A stretch of 64,000 nucleotides of DNA, taken from the NCBI RefSeq assembly GCF_020859565.1, contig NZ_JAJHUO010000003.1, positions 223,833 through 287,832 on the forward strand. The letters are read 5' to 3'. The position numbers were made by a program, and so were the translations under genes. How positions within the stretch are numbered: the first letter of the stretch is position 1; every line of letters begins with the position of its first letter. Origin of the DNA: Saccharothrix luteola. GTDB taxonomy: Bacteria > Actinomycetota > Actinomycetes > Mycobacteriales > Pseudonocardiaceae. Shown here one piece after another: positions 25,407 to 33,881 of the stretch. The notes beneath the pieces are model-generated. The model was not told the origin of the DNA and made no database searches. It worked only from the letters and a program-made list of their open reading frames with translations.

Positions 25407-25422
25407 CAGTACGTACGGCTTG
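25407..25422. promoter_or_regulatory. AcnR-like site upstream of acnR-like gene
   Basis: CAGTACGTACGGCTTG shares its left half and centre (CAGTACG) with the site upstream of acn and fits the published AcnR motif CAGnACnnncGTACTG with three mismatches in the right half. It lies about 47 nt before the TetR start and within the divergent spacer to the DUF5753-like gene. Confidence 0.35.
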
Positions 25423-25495
25423 CCCTGTCCACTTTGGGGTGTACTTCGACGTCTCGACTCGAAACCCCAGGTCACCGTCACTACGGTGGCGCACC

Positions 25496-26047
25496 GTGAC
25501 CGCAGGTGAGGACATTCGTCCGCCGCTGAGGCTGGTGTCGGGATTGGGCTGGTCGAACCGACCGTCCACGGTGGACCGCAGTCGGCACGGCCCCGACTTG
25601 ATCGATCTGATCAGGCTCGTCGGCCGGCGACCCGGTGACGTGGCCGACGGTCCGGCCGGGTGCGCCGTCGTGGTCTTCGAGGCGTTGTGCGTCCCGGAGC
25701 CGCTGCGCACGCCCGCCTACGCCCTGGCGTTCGGCGACGACCCCGCCGGCATCGGCGTCGACCGGTTGCCGCACGCGGCCGCGCGGTTCTTCGTGCACGA
25801 GGCCGCGCTGCACGTCCGCGTCGGAGACGAAGCGGTGATGGCCGACCAGCTGGACGCGCTGGCGAGCCGGACCGACGCGCCGGTCCGCCTGGTGCCGTTC
25901 ACGGCGGGCCACGTCGGCGTGCTGCGGTCGTCGTTCGCGCTGCCGGAGGGGCGGCGACCGGCGGACGTGCTGGACCGGATCGCCTTGGACGTGCCGTCCT
26001 CGCGGACCGAGTTCCGCCGCCAGGCCGCGCGCTACCGGAGCAGGTGA
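25496..26047 (+). CDS. DUF5753-like protein without HTH domain
   Basis: A 183-residue soluble protein. Its middle part ARFFVHEAALHVRVGDEAVM, then MADQLDALASRT and PVRLVPFTAGHVGVLRSSFAL, matches the DUF5753 effector half of actinomycete XRE-DUF5753 (Scr1-type) regulators. The N-terminal HTH that normally precedes it is missing; instead there is a 60-residue polar segment. It starts at GTG 25496, next to an inverted repeat CACCGT-CACT-ACGGTG. Only 10 nt separate it from the secreted sugar dehydrogenase. Role unknown: truncated regulator or partner of another DNA-binding protein. Confidence 0.65.
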   Translation: MTAGEDIRPPLRLVSGLGWSNRPSTVDRSRHGPDLIDLIRLVGRRPGDVADGPAGCAVVVFEALCVPEPLRTPAYALAFGDDPAGIGVDRLPHAAARFFVHEAALHVRVGDEAVMADQLDALASRTDAPVRLVPFTAGHVGVLRSSFALPEGRRPADVLDRIALDVPSSRTEFRRQAARYRSR

Positions 26048-26057
26048 GGGGACGGCC

Positions 26058-28121
26058 ATGGGATCGCACTCTCTGCGCTCGCGACCGACGCCGCGCGCGC
26101 CCCGACGACGGCTCCCGTTCGCCGCCGTGGTCGCCGCGACGGCGCTGTCCCTGCTGACCGCCTCCGGTGCCGCGCACGGGCTCACCGACCACCAGTCCGA
26201 GTCCGCCACGATCTCGCGCGGCGCGGTGGAGTCCGAGCACGCCGGGTTCACCGGGACCGGGTACGTCGACTACGACGACAGCTTCGGCGGCTACGTCGAG
26301 TACGCCGTGACCGCCGCCCGGTCGGGCGCGCACGCGCTGGTCTTCCGCTACGCCAACGGGACCGAGGACGACCTCCCGCTCGCGCTGACCGTCAACGGGA
26401 AGCGCGCGGGCGCGGTCTCCTTCCCCGGCACGGGCTCGTGGACCACGTGGCGCGAGGTCACCGCGTCCGTGCGGTTGTCGGCGGGCGTGAACCGGGTCCG
26501 CGCCACCGCCACCACCGCGGACGGCGGCCCGAACGCCGACCGCCTCACCGTGGACGACGCCGACGTCGAGGCGCCGACCCCGCCGCGGGACCTGCGCGCC
26601 ACGGGCAGGTCCGAGACCACCGTGTCGCTCGCGTGGGACGCGGCCTCCGACGACGTCGGCGTGGTCGGCTACGACGTCTACCAGCACGGTCAGCTCATGA
26701 CGAGCGTGTCCGGCACGACCCTGTCGGCCACCGTCACGGGTCTGCGCCCCGACACCGCCTACGACTGGACGGTCTTCGCCCGCGACGCCACGCCCAACGT
26801 CTCGCAGGCCAGCAACAACGTCGTCGTGCGCACCGACGCCCCGCCGCCGGACAACGAGGCGCCCACGGCGCCGGGCGACCTGCGCGCCACCGGCAAGTCC
26901 TCGACCAGCGTGTCGTTGGCGTGGGAGGCGTCCACCGACAACGTCGGCGTCACCGGGTACGTGGTGCACCGCGACGGCACCCAGGTGGCCACGACGGACC
27001 ACCCGTCCACCACGGTCACCGGCCTGACCTCCGGCACCGGCTACCGGTTCGCGGTGCGGGCGCGTGACGCGGCGGGCAACCTCTCGGCGTTCAGCGACGA
27101 GGTGGTCGTCGCGCCCGGCGGGACGACGCCGCCGGGCGAGCCGAGGCCCGGCGCGGTGACCACGGTGCGGGAGGGCACCGACGTGCCGTGGGGCCTGGCG
27201 TTCCTGCCCGACGGCACGGCGCTGGTGTCCGAGCGGGAGCGGTTCCGGCTCTACCGCCTCACGCCGGACGGCAAGCGCACCGACGTCGGCCGGGTGCCGG
27301 GCGCGCAGAGCACCGACGGCGAGGGCGGCGTGCTGGGCATCGAGCTGTCGCCCACGTTCGCCACCGACGGGCACGTGTTCGTCTACCACACGGCCGAGGA
27401 AGGCAACCAGGTCGTGCGCGCCAGGCTCATCGGCGAGACCCTCACCGGCTGGACCACGATCCTGGACGGCATCCCGAAGAACCGCTACCACAACGGCGGC
27501 CGGCTGCGGTTCAGCCCGGACGGCAGGTACCTGTTCGTCTCCACCGGCGACGCGCAGAACGGCAGCTACGGGCAGAACCTCGACACCGACGCGGGCAAGA
27601 TCCTGCGCATCAACCCGGACGGCTCGATCCCGGCGGACAACCCGTTCCCGGGCAAAGCGATCTGGAGCTACGGGCACCGCAACGTGCAGGGCCTCGACTT
27701 CGACTCGCAGGGCAGGCTGTGGGCGACGGAGTTCGGCAACAACACGCTCGACGAGCTCAACCTGATCCAGCGCGGCGGCAACTACGGCTGGCCGGGCTGC
27801 GAGGGCACGCAGGGGTACTGCGAGGGCAGCATCCCGCCGAAGCGGACGTGGCCGACGTCGGCGGCGGGGCCGAGCGGGCTCGCGATCATCAACGACCACC
27901 TGTTCATCGGCACCACGGTCGGCCAGCGGGTGTACCGGCTGCGCATCGAGGGCTCCGAGCCGGTCGACGAGCAGGTCTACTTCCAGGGCGAGTACGGGCG
28001 GTTGCGGACGGTCGAGGTCGACCGGGAGGGCGACCTCTGGCTGACCACGTCGTGGGACCGGGACTGGGATCCCGGCAACGACCGCGTGCTGCACGTCGAC
28101 GTCGACTACCAGGGTTCCTGA
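26058..28121 (+). CDS. Secreted CBM-FN3-FN3 PQQ-type sugar dehydrogenase
   Basis: A 687-residue extracellular protein. After a signal peptide (to about residue 42) comes a CBM35-like beta-sandwich (about 45-170, GFTGTGYVDYDDSFGGYVEY), two fibronectin type III domains (about 172-260 and 267-352; each has TVSLAWDA/SVSLAWEA and the YxxTVFA/YRFAVRA pattern), then a beta-propeller of the soluble glucose/sorbosone dehydrogenase type (DVPWGLAFLPDGTALVSER, GGVLGIELSPTF, HNGGRLRFSPDG with the catalytic His, GHRNVQGLDF). It should oxidise a sugar or polysaccharide end with PQQ while bound to carbohydrate. The ATG has GAGGGG upstream. No PQQ biosynthesis genes are in the window. Confidence 0.9.
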   Translation: MGSHSLRSRPTPRAPRRRLPFAAVVAATALSLLTASGAAHGLTDHQSESATISRGAVESEHAGFTGTGYVDYDDSFGGYVEYAVTAARSGAHALVFRYANGTEDDLPLALTVNGKRAGAVSFPGTGSWTTWREVTASVRLSAGVNRVRATATTADGGPNADRLTVDDADVEAPTPPRDLRATGRSETTVSLAWDAASDDVGVVGYDVYQHGQLMTSVSGTTLSATVTGLRPDTAYDWTVFARDATPNVSQASNNVVVRTDAPPPDNEAPTAPGDLRATGKSSTSVSLAWEASTDNVGVTGYVVHRDGTQVATTDHPSTTVTGLTSGTGYRFAVRARDAAGNLSAFSDEVVVAPGGTTPPGEPRPGAVTTVREGTDVPWGLAFLPDGTALVSERERFRLYRLTPDGKRTDVGRVPGAQSTDGEGGVLGIELSPTFATDGHVFVYHTAEEGNQVVRARLIGETLTGWTTILDGIPKNRYHNGGRLRFSPDGRYLFVSTGDAQNGSYGQNLDTDAGKILRINPDGSIPADNPFPGKAIWSYGHRNVQGLDFDSQGRLWATEFGNNTLDELNLIQRGGNYGWPGCEGTQGYCEGSIPPKRTWPTSAAGPSGLAIINDHLFIGTTVGQRVYRLRIEGSEPVDEQVYFQGEYGRLRTVEVDREGDLWLTTSWDRDWDPGNDRVLHVDVDYQGS

Positions 28122-28364
28122 TCGGTCACCCGGATGCCACGAGTTGTTCACGCCGTGCCCGGATTGTCCGCTCGGACACCGGGACTCGCCCACTCGGAGC
28201 AGGCGGGAGGCCTCCTGAACGCGGTCACCCGCCACCCGACCGGCCGTCATCCCCGCCTCCGCCACCCGGCATGTCGTTGATCCGCAAGGGTTTCCACAGC
28301 TGCGAGTGTCGGTGCCTGCGTGTAGCGTCGAACGGACGAGATTTGATCACGGGGAGTGCAACCA

Positions 28365-29603
28365 GTGACTGCTGTCCGTAACGCACCGGCTCCGGGGCCC
28401 ACCCCGGCGGTGTTCCGGGATCGAGCGGAGGCCGAGGCCTACGTCGCCTCGGTCTGCTTCAAGCACGGACCTCCGAGATTGCTCGGAGTCGAGTTGGAAT
28501 GGACCGTTCACCACGTCGAAGATCCCAGCCGACCGCTCGACGCGAAGACCCTCGCGGCCGCGCTCGGCCGGCACGCGCCACCGACCCTCGTCCCCGACAG
28601 CCCCCAGCGGCCACTGCCCTCCGGCACCCCGCTGACCGTGGAACCGGGTGGCCAGGTCGAGATCTCCACACCGCCGCGCGATTCGCTGACGGATCTGCTC
28701 AAGACCGTCGCCGCGGACATCGACCACCTCCACAGCCTGCTCGAACCCGCCGGTCTCCGGCTCGGTCAGCACGGCGCCGACCCGTTCCGCCCGCCGCGCC
28801 GGATGCTCCAGGTCCCGCGCTACGCGGCCATGGAACACGCCTTCGCCCCCCTCGGGCCCGAGGGCATCACCATGATGTGCAGCACCGCGGGCCTCCAGGT
28901 CTGCCTGGACGCCGGGCTGGCCGCCGACCTGCCGCGGCGCTGGGCCGCGGTGCACGCGCTCGGACCCGTCCTCACCGCGCTGTTCGCCAACTCGCCTGGT
29001 GTGAACGGCCGGCGGACGGACTGGGCCAGCGCGAGGATGCGCACGCTCTACGCCACCGACCCGGTGCGGACCCGTCCCGCGGCGGTGTGCGCGAAACCGG
29101 CCGACGCGTGGGCGAAGCGCGTGCTCGACAGCCCGGTCATCGCCGTGCGCAGACCGGGGCCGAACTGGCTGCCGCCGCACCCGTTGACGTTCGCCGACTG
29201 GATCGCGGGCGCCCTCGACGGCCCGCCGACGGCCGACGACCTCGACTACCACCTCACCCTCCAGTTCCCGCCGGTGCGCCCGCGCGGGTACCTGGAGGTC
29301 CGCTACCTGGACACGCCGCCGGACGGCCAGTGGTTGCCGCCGGTCGTGCTGATGGCGGCGTTGTTCAGCACGTCGCAATCCGTGGACGGGGTGCTCGCGG
29401 CGACCGAGGGCGCCGCGAACCGCTGGCTCGCCGCCGCGCGGTACGGCCTGGCCGACCCGGTGCTCGCCCGCGCGGCGCGCGACGTGGTCGACCTGGGCTG
29501 CGCCGCGCTGTCCGACACCGACCTGTCGGTCGGCCAGACCGACGCGATCGCCGAAGAACTGCACCGCACGCTCGCTGAGAAGACCGGAGGGGGCCGTTCA
29601 TGA
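28365..29603 (+). CDS. egtA: Ergothioneine biosynthesis glutamate-cysteine ligase EgtA
   Basis: EgtA makes gamma-glutamylcysteine, the sulfur donor for ergothioneine. The 412-residue protein has the GCS2-type motifs LLGVELEWTVHHVEDP, EPGGQVEISTPP and MMCSTAGLQVCLDAG. The GTG at 28365 lies 8 nt after GGGGAG; an in-frame GTG at 28356 overlaps that site and is less likely. It is the first gene of the four-gene egt operon and overlaps egtB by 4 nt (ATGA). The 243-bp upstream spacer carries its promoter, and a 10-bp palindrome GGAGGCCTCC occurs near 28208. Confidence 0.94.
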   Translation: MTAVRNAPAPGPTPAVFRDRAEAEAYVASVCFKHGPPRLLGVELEWTVHHVEDPSRPLDAKTLAAALGRHAPPTLVPDSPQRPLPSGTPLTVEPGGQVEISTPPRDSLTDLLKTVAADIDHLHSLLEPAGLRLGQHGADPFRPPRRMLQVPRYAAMEHAFAPLGPEGITMMCSTAGLQVCLDAGLAADLPRRWAAVHALGPVLTALFANSPGVNGRRTDWASARMRTLYATDPVRTRPAAVCAKPADAWAKRVLDSPVIAVRRPGPNWLPPHPLTFADWIAGALDGPPTADDLDYHLTLQFPPVRPRGYLEVRYLDTPPDGQWLPPVVLMAALFSTSQSVDGVLAATEGAANRWLAAARYGLADPVLARAARDVVDLGCAALSDTDLSVGQTDAIAEELHRTLAEKTGGGRS

Positions 29604-30913
29604 CCAGCACCGAGGACCTTCGCGACCGGGTCGCCGCCCAGCTCACCAGGGCACGCGACCGCAGCAGGCTGCTCACCGACGCGGTGGACGACCACGACCT
29701 CGTCCGCCAGCACTCCAAGCTGATGTCACCGCTGGTGTGGGACCTCGCGCACATCGGCAACCAGGAAGAGCTGTGGCTGGTCCGCGACGTGGGCGGCCGT
29801 GAGCCGGTCCGGGCGGACATCGACGAGCTGTACGACGCGTTCAAGCACGCCCGGTCGGCCCGGCCGGAACTGCCGCTGCTCGGGCCCGCCGAAGCCCGCA
29901 AGTACGTCGGCGAGGTCCGCGACAAGGTGTTCGACGTGCTCGAGCGCACGCCGCTGGAAGGCCATCGGCTCCTCGACGGCGGGTTCGCGTTCGGCATGAT
30001 CGTGCAGCACGAGCAGCAGCACGACGAGACCATGCTGGCCACGCACCAGCTGCGCGTCGGCGACCCGGTGCTGGACGCGCCGCCGCCGCCGCGCGGCGGC
30101 CCGGTGGGCCCGGCCGAGGTGCTGGTGCCCGGCGGGCCGTTCACCATGGGCACGTCCACCGAGGCGTGGGCGCTGGACAACGAGCGGCCCGCGCACCAGG
30201 TGGTCACCGAGCCGTTCTTCATCGACACCACGCCGGTGACGAACGGCGCGTACGCGGCGTTCATCGCCGACGGCGGCTACCGCGACCCGAGGTGGTGGAG
30301 CGAGGCCGGCTGGGCGCACGTGCGGAAGGCGTCGCTGGTCGCGCCGCGGTTCTGGGAACGGGTCGGCGACCAGTGGTACCGCACCGCGTTCGGCCGCACC
30401 GAGCCGATCGAGCCCGACCAGCCGGTCGTGCACGTCTGCTACCACGAGGCGGAGGCGTACGCGAAGTGGGCGGGCAAGCGGCTGCCCACCGAGGTGGAGT
30501 GGGAGAAGGCGGCCCGCTTCGACCCGGCGACCGGCCGGTCCCGCCGCTACCCGTGGGGCGACGAGGACCCGACGGAGGCGCACGCGAACCTGAACCAGCG
30601 GCACCTGACGCCCGCTCCGGTCGGGGCGTACCCGGCGGGCGCGTCGGCGTTGGGCGTGCACCAGCTCATCGGTGACGTGTGGGAGTGGACCAGCTCCGAC
30701 TTCCACGGCTACGCCGGGTTCGAGGTGTTCCCGTACGCGGAGTACTCGCAGGTGTTCTTCGGTCCGGACTACAAGGTGCTGCGCGGCGGGTCGTTCGGCA
30801 GCGACCAGGCCGCGGTGCGCTCGACGTTCCGGAACTGGGACTACCCGATCCGACGGCAGATCTTCGCCGGCTTCCGCTGCGCGCGGGACGCTTCGCGGGA
30901 CGAACTGACCTGA
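29600..30913 (+). CDS. egtB: Ergothioneine sulfoxide synthase EgtB
   Basis: EgtB is the non-haem iron enzyme that couples hercynine with gamma-glutamylcysteine and O2 to a sulfoxide. The 437-residue protein has the N-terminal DinB domain with the three iron ligands His51 (HIGNQEE), His137 and His141 (HEQQHDE), and a C-terminal formylglycine-generating-enzyme-like domain (PGGPFTMGT, RLPTEVEWEKAARF, GDVWEWTSSDF, LRGGSFGS). Complete. Its ATG overlaps the egtA stop and egtC begins 2 nt after its stop. Confidence 0.96.
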   Translation: MTSTEDLRDRVAAQLTRARDRSRLLTDAVDDHDLVRQHSKLMSPLVWDLAHIGNQEELWLVRDVGGREPVRADIDELYDAFKHARSARPELPLLGPAEARKYVGEVRDKVFDVLERTPLEGHRLLDGGFAFGMIVQHEQQHDETMLATHQLRVGDPVLDAPPPPRGGPVGPAEVLVPGGPFTMGTSTEAWALDNERPAHQVVTEPFFIDTTPVTNGAYAAFIADGGYRDPRWWSEAGWAHVRKASLVAPRFWERVGDQWYRTAFGRTEPIEPDQPVVHVCYHEAEAYAKWAGKRLPTEVEWEKAARFDPATGRSRRYPWGDEDPTEAHANLNQRHLTPAPVGAYPAGASALGVHQLIGDVWEWTSSDFHGYAGFEVFPYAEYSQVFFGPDYKVLRGGSFGSDQAAVRSTFRNWDYPIRRQIFAGFRCARDASRDELT

Positions 30914-30915
30914 CC

Positions 30916-31665
30916 GTGTGCCGCCATCTGGGTTATCTGGGCCCCGCCGTGCCCGTCGCCGCGCTGGTGCACGACCCGCCGCACTCGTTGGTGCGGCAGT
31001 CGTACGCGCCGCGGGACATGCGCGGCGGCGGCACGGTCAACGTGGACGGTTACGGCGTGGGGTGGTACCCCGCGCCGGGCGGCCCGGCGGTGCGCTACCG
31101 CCGGGCGGGCACGATCTGGTCGGACGAGAACCTGCTGGCGCTGAGCCGGGTGACGATGTCCGGCGCGGTGCTGGCCGCGGTGCGCTCGGCGACGGTCGGC
31201 ATGCCGGTGGCGGACACCGCGTGCGCGCCGTTCACCGACGGGCAGTGGCTGTTCAGCCACAACGGGCGGGTCGCCGACTGGCCGGAGTCCGTGGTGGACC
31301 TGGCCAAGACGCTGCCGGTGGCCTCGTTGCTGACGTTGGACGCGCCGACCGACGCCGCTCTGCTGTGGGCGTTGGTGCGGTCGCGGCTCGCTTCGGGTGC
31401 CGCGCCGGGTGCCGCGCTGGCTTCGGTCGTGTCCGAAGTCGCCGCCGCCGCGCCCGGCTCGCGGCTGAACCTGTTGCTCACCAACGGCACCGCGCTCGTC
31501 GGCACGACGTGGACCCACTCGTTGTGGGTGCGCTCCGGCGACGGCGCGGTGACGTTGGCCTCCGAGCCGTTGGACGACGACCCGCGCTGGCGGGAGGTGC
31601 CCGACGGGCACGTCGTCACGGCTGATGTGTCTACTGTGGACGTTCAACGGATTGGACGAGGATGA
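30916..31665 (+). CDS. egtC: Ergothioneine biosynthesis amidohydrolase EgtC
   Basis: EgtC removes the gamma-glutamyl group from the EgtB product. The 249-residue protein is a class II glutamine amidotransferase-type Ntn hydrolase: the GTG start is followed directly by Cys2 (MCRHLGYLG), the nucleophile after Met removal, and DGYGVGWYP and LFSHNGRVADW line the active site. The start is fixed by this Cys. It overlaps egtD by 4 nt (ATGA). Confidence 0.95.
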   Translation: MCRHLGYLGPAVPVAALVHDPPHSLVRQSYAPRDMRGGGTVNVDGYGVGWYPAPGGPAVRYRRAGTIWSDENLLALSRVTMSGAVLAAVRSATVGMPVADTACAPFTDGQWLFSHNGRVADWPESVVDLAKTLPVASLLTLDAPTDAALLWALVRSRLASGAAPGAALASVVSEVAAAAPGSRLNLLLTNGTALVGTTWTHSLWVRSGDGAVTLASEPLDDDPRWREVPDGHVVTADVSTVDVQRIGRG

Positions 31666-32636
31666 CCGAGCCTGTGCTGGACGTGCACCTGACCCCCGAG
31701 GACGCGGCGATCGCGCTGCGCGCCGAGGCGCGGGCAGGGCTGACCGCGCGGCCGAAGTGGGTCTCGCCGAAGTGGTTCTACGACGCGGTGGGCAGTGACC
31801 TGTTCGAGGAGATCACCCGGCTGCCCGAGTACTACCCGACCCGCGCGGAGCGGGAGATCCTGGTGGCGCGGGCGGCGGAGATCGCGTCGCTCACCGGCGC
31901 GCACTCGTTGGTGGAGCTGGGTTCCGGCTCGTCGGAGAAGACCCGGCTGCTGCTCAGCGCGCTGCGCTCGCACGGCACGCTGCAGGAGTTCGTGCCGTTG
32001 GACGTGTCGCCGTCGGCGTTGACGGACGCGGCCCGGGCGATCATGGCCGCGTACCCCGGGCTGCGGGTGCACGGCGTGGTCGGCGACTTCACCGAGCACC
32101 TCGGCCTGCTGCCCGGCGCGCCGCCGCGGGTGGTGGCGTTCCTGGGCGGGACGATCGGCAACCTGATCCCGGAGGAGCGGGACAAGTTCTTCGCTTCGGT
32201 GCGCGAGGTGCTGGACGCGGGGGAGTGGCTGCTGCTCGGCACGGACCTGGTGAAGGACCCGGACGTGCTGGTGCGCGCGTACGACGACGCCCAGGGCGTG
32301 ACGGCGGAGTTCAACCGCAACGTGCTGCGGGTGATCAACCGGACGTTGGACGCCGATTTCGACCCGGCGGACTTCGAGCACGTGGCCCTGTGGAACGCCG
32401 AGGAGGAGTGGATCGAGATGCGCCTGCGGGCCCTGCGCCCGGTCAAGTCCCACGTCGCCGGGCTGTCCCTGGACGTGGAGTTCGCCGAGGGCGAGGAACT
32501 GCGCACCGAGGTGTCCGCGAAGTTCCGCCGCGAGGGCGTGGCCCGTGAGCTGGAGGCCGCGGGCTTCGCCCTCGAACGCTGGTGGACCGACCCGCAGGGG
32601 CGCTTCGCCCTGAGCCTGGCCCGCGCCGTCGGCTAG
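31662..32636 (+). CDS. egtD: L-histidine N-alpha-methyltransferase EgtD
   Basis: EgtD trimethylates histidine to hercynine with SAM. The 324-residue protein has the family's KWFYDAVGSDLFEEITRLPEYYPTR (here split across residues about 37-61), the SAM motif LVELGSGSSEKTRLLL, and FLGGTIGNL and EEWIEMRLRAL. Complete. It is the last gene of the egt operon and is followed by a terminator; egtE (the final C-S lyase) is not present next to it. Confidence 0.96.
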   Translation: MTEPVLDVHLTPEDAAIALRAEARAGLTARPKWVSPKWFYDAVGSDLFEEITRLPEYYPTRAEREILVARAAEIASLTGAHSLVELGSGSSEKTRLLLSALRSHGTLQEFVPLDVSPSALTDAARAIMAAYPGLRVHGVVGDFTEHLGLLPGAPPRVVAFLGGTIGNLIPEERDKFFASVREVLDAGEWLLLGTDLVKDPDVLVRAYDDAQGVTAEFNRNVLRVINRTLDADFDPADFEHVALWNAEEEWIEMRLRALRPVKSHVAGLSLDVEFAEGEELRTEVSAKFRREGVARELEAAGFALERWWTDPQGRFALSLARAVG

Positions 32637-32648
32637 CCGACGCGCGGC

Positions 32649-32678
32649 GGTCCCGTGCCCGGTCCCGGGTGCGGGACC
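32649..32678. terminator. Terminator after egtD
   Basis: An inverted repeat GGTCCCG / CGGGACC with an inner CCGG / CCGG pair, 12 nt after the egtD stop, between convergent genes. Confidence 0.65.
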
Positions 32679-32705
32679 ACCGCGTCGTCGGACGGGAGTC
32701 CCCGG

Positions 32706-33770
32706 CTAGTCCACCAGCTTCCGGCTGCGGGCGGGGTGTTCGAGCACGGCGGTGCTGTCGGCGCACTGGTCGACCGCGCCGAGCAGCGGCAGGCAGGCCA
32801 CCTCCGGGTCGGTGATCGCGGCACGCAGGGCGGTCGTGAAGCGGTCGGCGCGCAGCACCCGGAACGGGCGGTCGTGGTACGGGCGGGTGGTCGGGTCGAC
32901 CGGGTCGGCCAGGCCGAGGTCGTTGCACCGCTCGGCGATCCGCTCGTACGCCACGGCGAGGTGGTCCTCCCGCGCGCGCCAGTCGGTCGCCGCCACGGCG
33001 GCCCGCAGCACGGGCACGAGGTCGGCGTACCGGGCGAACGCGCTGCCGAGCCACTTGTCGTACGGCGGGTAGCGGCGGTCCAGCAGCAGGCGCAACCGCA
33101 TCAGGTCACGGGTCAGCCTGGCCGCGACGACGGCCGACCCGAGCTCGTCCCCGACCTCTCCGCACCGCCCGACGAACGCCTCCCCTTCCGCGATGCGCGC
33201 CCACTGGCACGCCAGCACGTGCCGCCACACGTCGTCCGGGTACCACCGCAGGGCCTCGCGCGCGGGCGTCAGCACGCCGAGCCCGTCGTGGAACACCGCG
33301 CCGGCCGTCGTCTCCGCCAACCGCTGCGTCGGCGCGCCCAACCAGTCCCGCACGGTCACGCCGCCGCGCGGGTCGAACCCCAACCGCCGGTCGAACCACG
33401 TGGCCGCGTCGGTGACGTCCACCCGGTGGCGCACCGGCCCGTCCGTCAGGGCCATCCGCCCGACACCCTCGTCCTCCGTGCCGACGAAGTGCGTGGGGAA
33501 CCCGAGGAACACCTTGGGCAGGTGCTCGGCCAACGCCGCCCCGATGTCGTCGGCCCGCGTGTCGTCCGGGTCGAGGAACAGCTGCAGGCGCGGCCCCCAC
33601 TCGTGGTCGGCGGACCGCTCGGTGTCGAAGCCGAGCACCTCCGAACCGGCGCCGAGCCGGGCCGCGCTGTGCGGCACCTCGCCGAAGTGCTTCCTGACCA
33701 GCGGTTCGACCGCTTCCCGGTAGAACCGCTCGGCCAGCACCAGGCCCGGCATGAACCGTCCGTCAGCCAC
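32706..33770 (-). CDS. DUF4037 nucleotidyltransferase-fold protein
   Basis: A 354-residue protein of the DUF4037 type, related to nucleotidyltransferases. The first part has LAERFYREAVEPLV, ARLGAGSEVLGFDTERSADH and WGPRLQLFLDPDD, where GSEV...D would be the variant of the GSxxxxxD nucleotidyltransferase motif. The C-terminal half is helical. A GGAGG site lies 4 nt before the GTG at 33770. Convergent with the egt operon and divergent from the secreted peptidase, so it is a single-gene unit. Substrate unknown. Confidence 0.75.
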   Translation of the reverse strand: MADGRFMPGLVLAERFYREAVEPLVRKHFGEVPHSAARLGAGSEVLGFDTERSADHEWGPRLQLFLDPDDTRADDIGAALAEHLPKVFLGFPTHFVGTEDEGVGRMALTDGPVRHRVDVTDAATWFDRRLGFDPRGGVTVRDWLGAPTQRLAETTAGAVFHDGLGVLTPAREALRWYPDDVWRHVLACQWARIAEGEAFVGRCGEVGDELGSAVVAARLTRDLMRLRLLLDRRYPPYDKWLGSAFARYADLVPVLRAAVAATDWRAREDHLAVAYERIAERCNDLGLADPVDPTTRPYHDRPFRVLRADRFTTALRAAITDPEVACLPLLGAVDQCADSTAVLEHPARSRKLVD

Positions 33771-33881
33771 GAATCCTCCGTTCTGCGGGTGTTGCCAGAC
33801 ACGATCGAGTGAAAGCCTCGCGCGGTGACGTCGCGATGTCACTGAGGGGCGACGTCGAGTGAACCGAGGGAGCGCTACCGC

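Noticed and set aside
23622..25481. Reading the MFS frame as a 619-aa fusion starting at 25481
   Set aside because: The N-terminal 230 codons are the out-of-frame shadow of the TetR gene. The coupled ATG at 24776 begins a normal MFS N-terminus.
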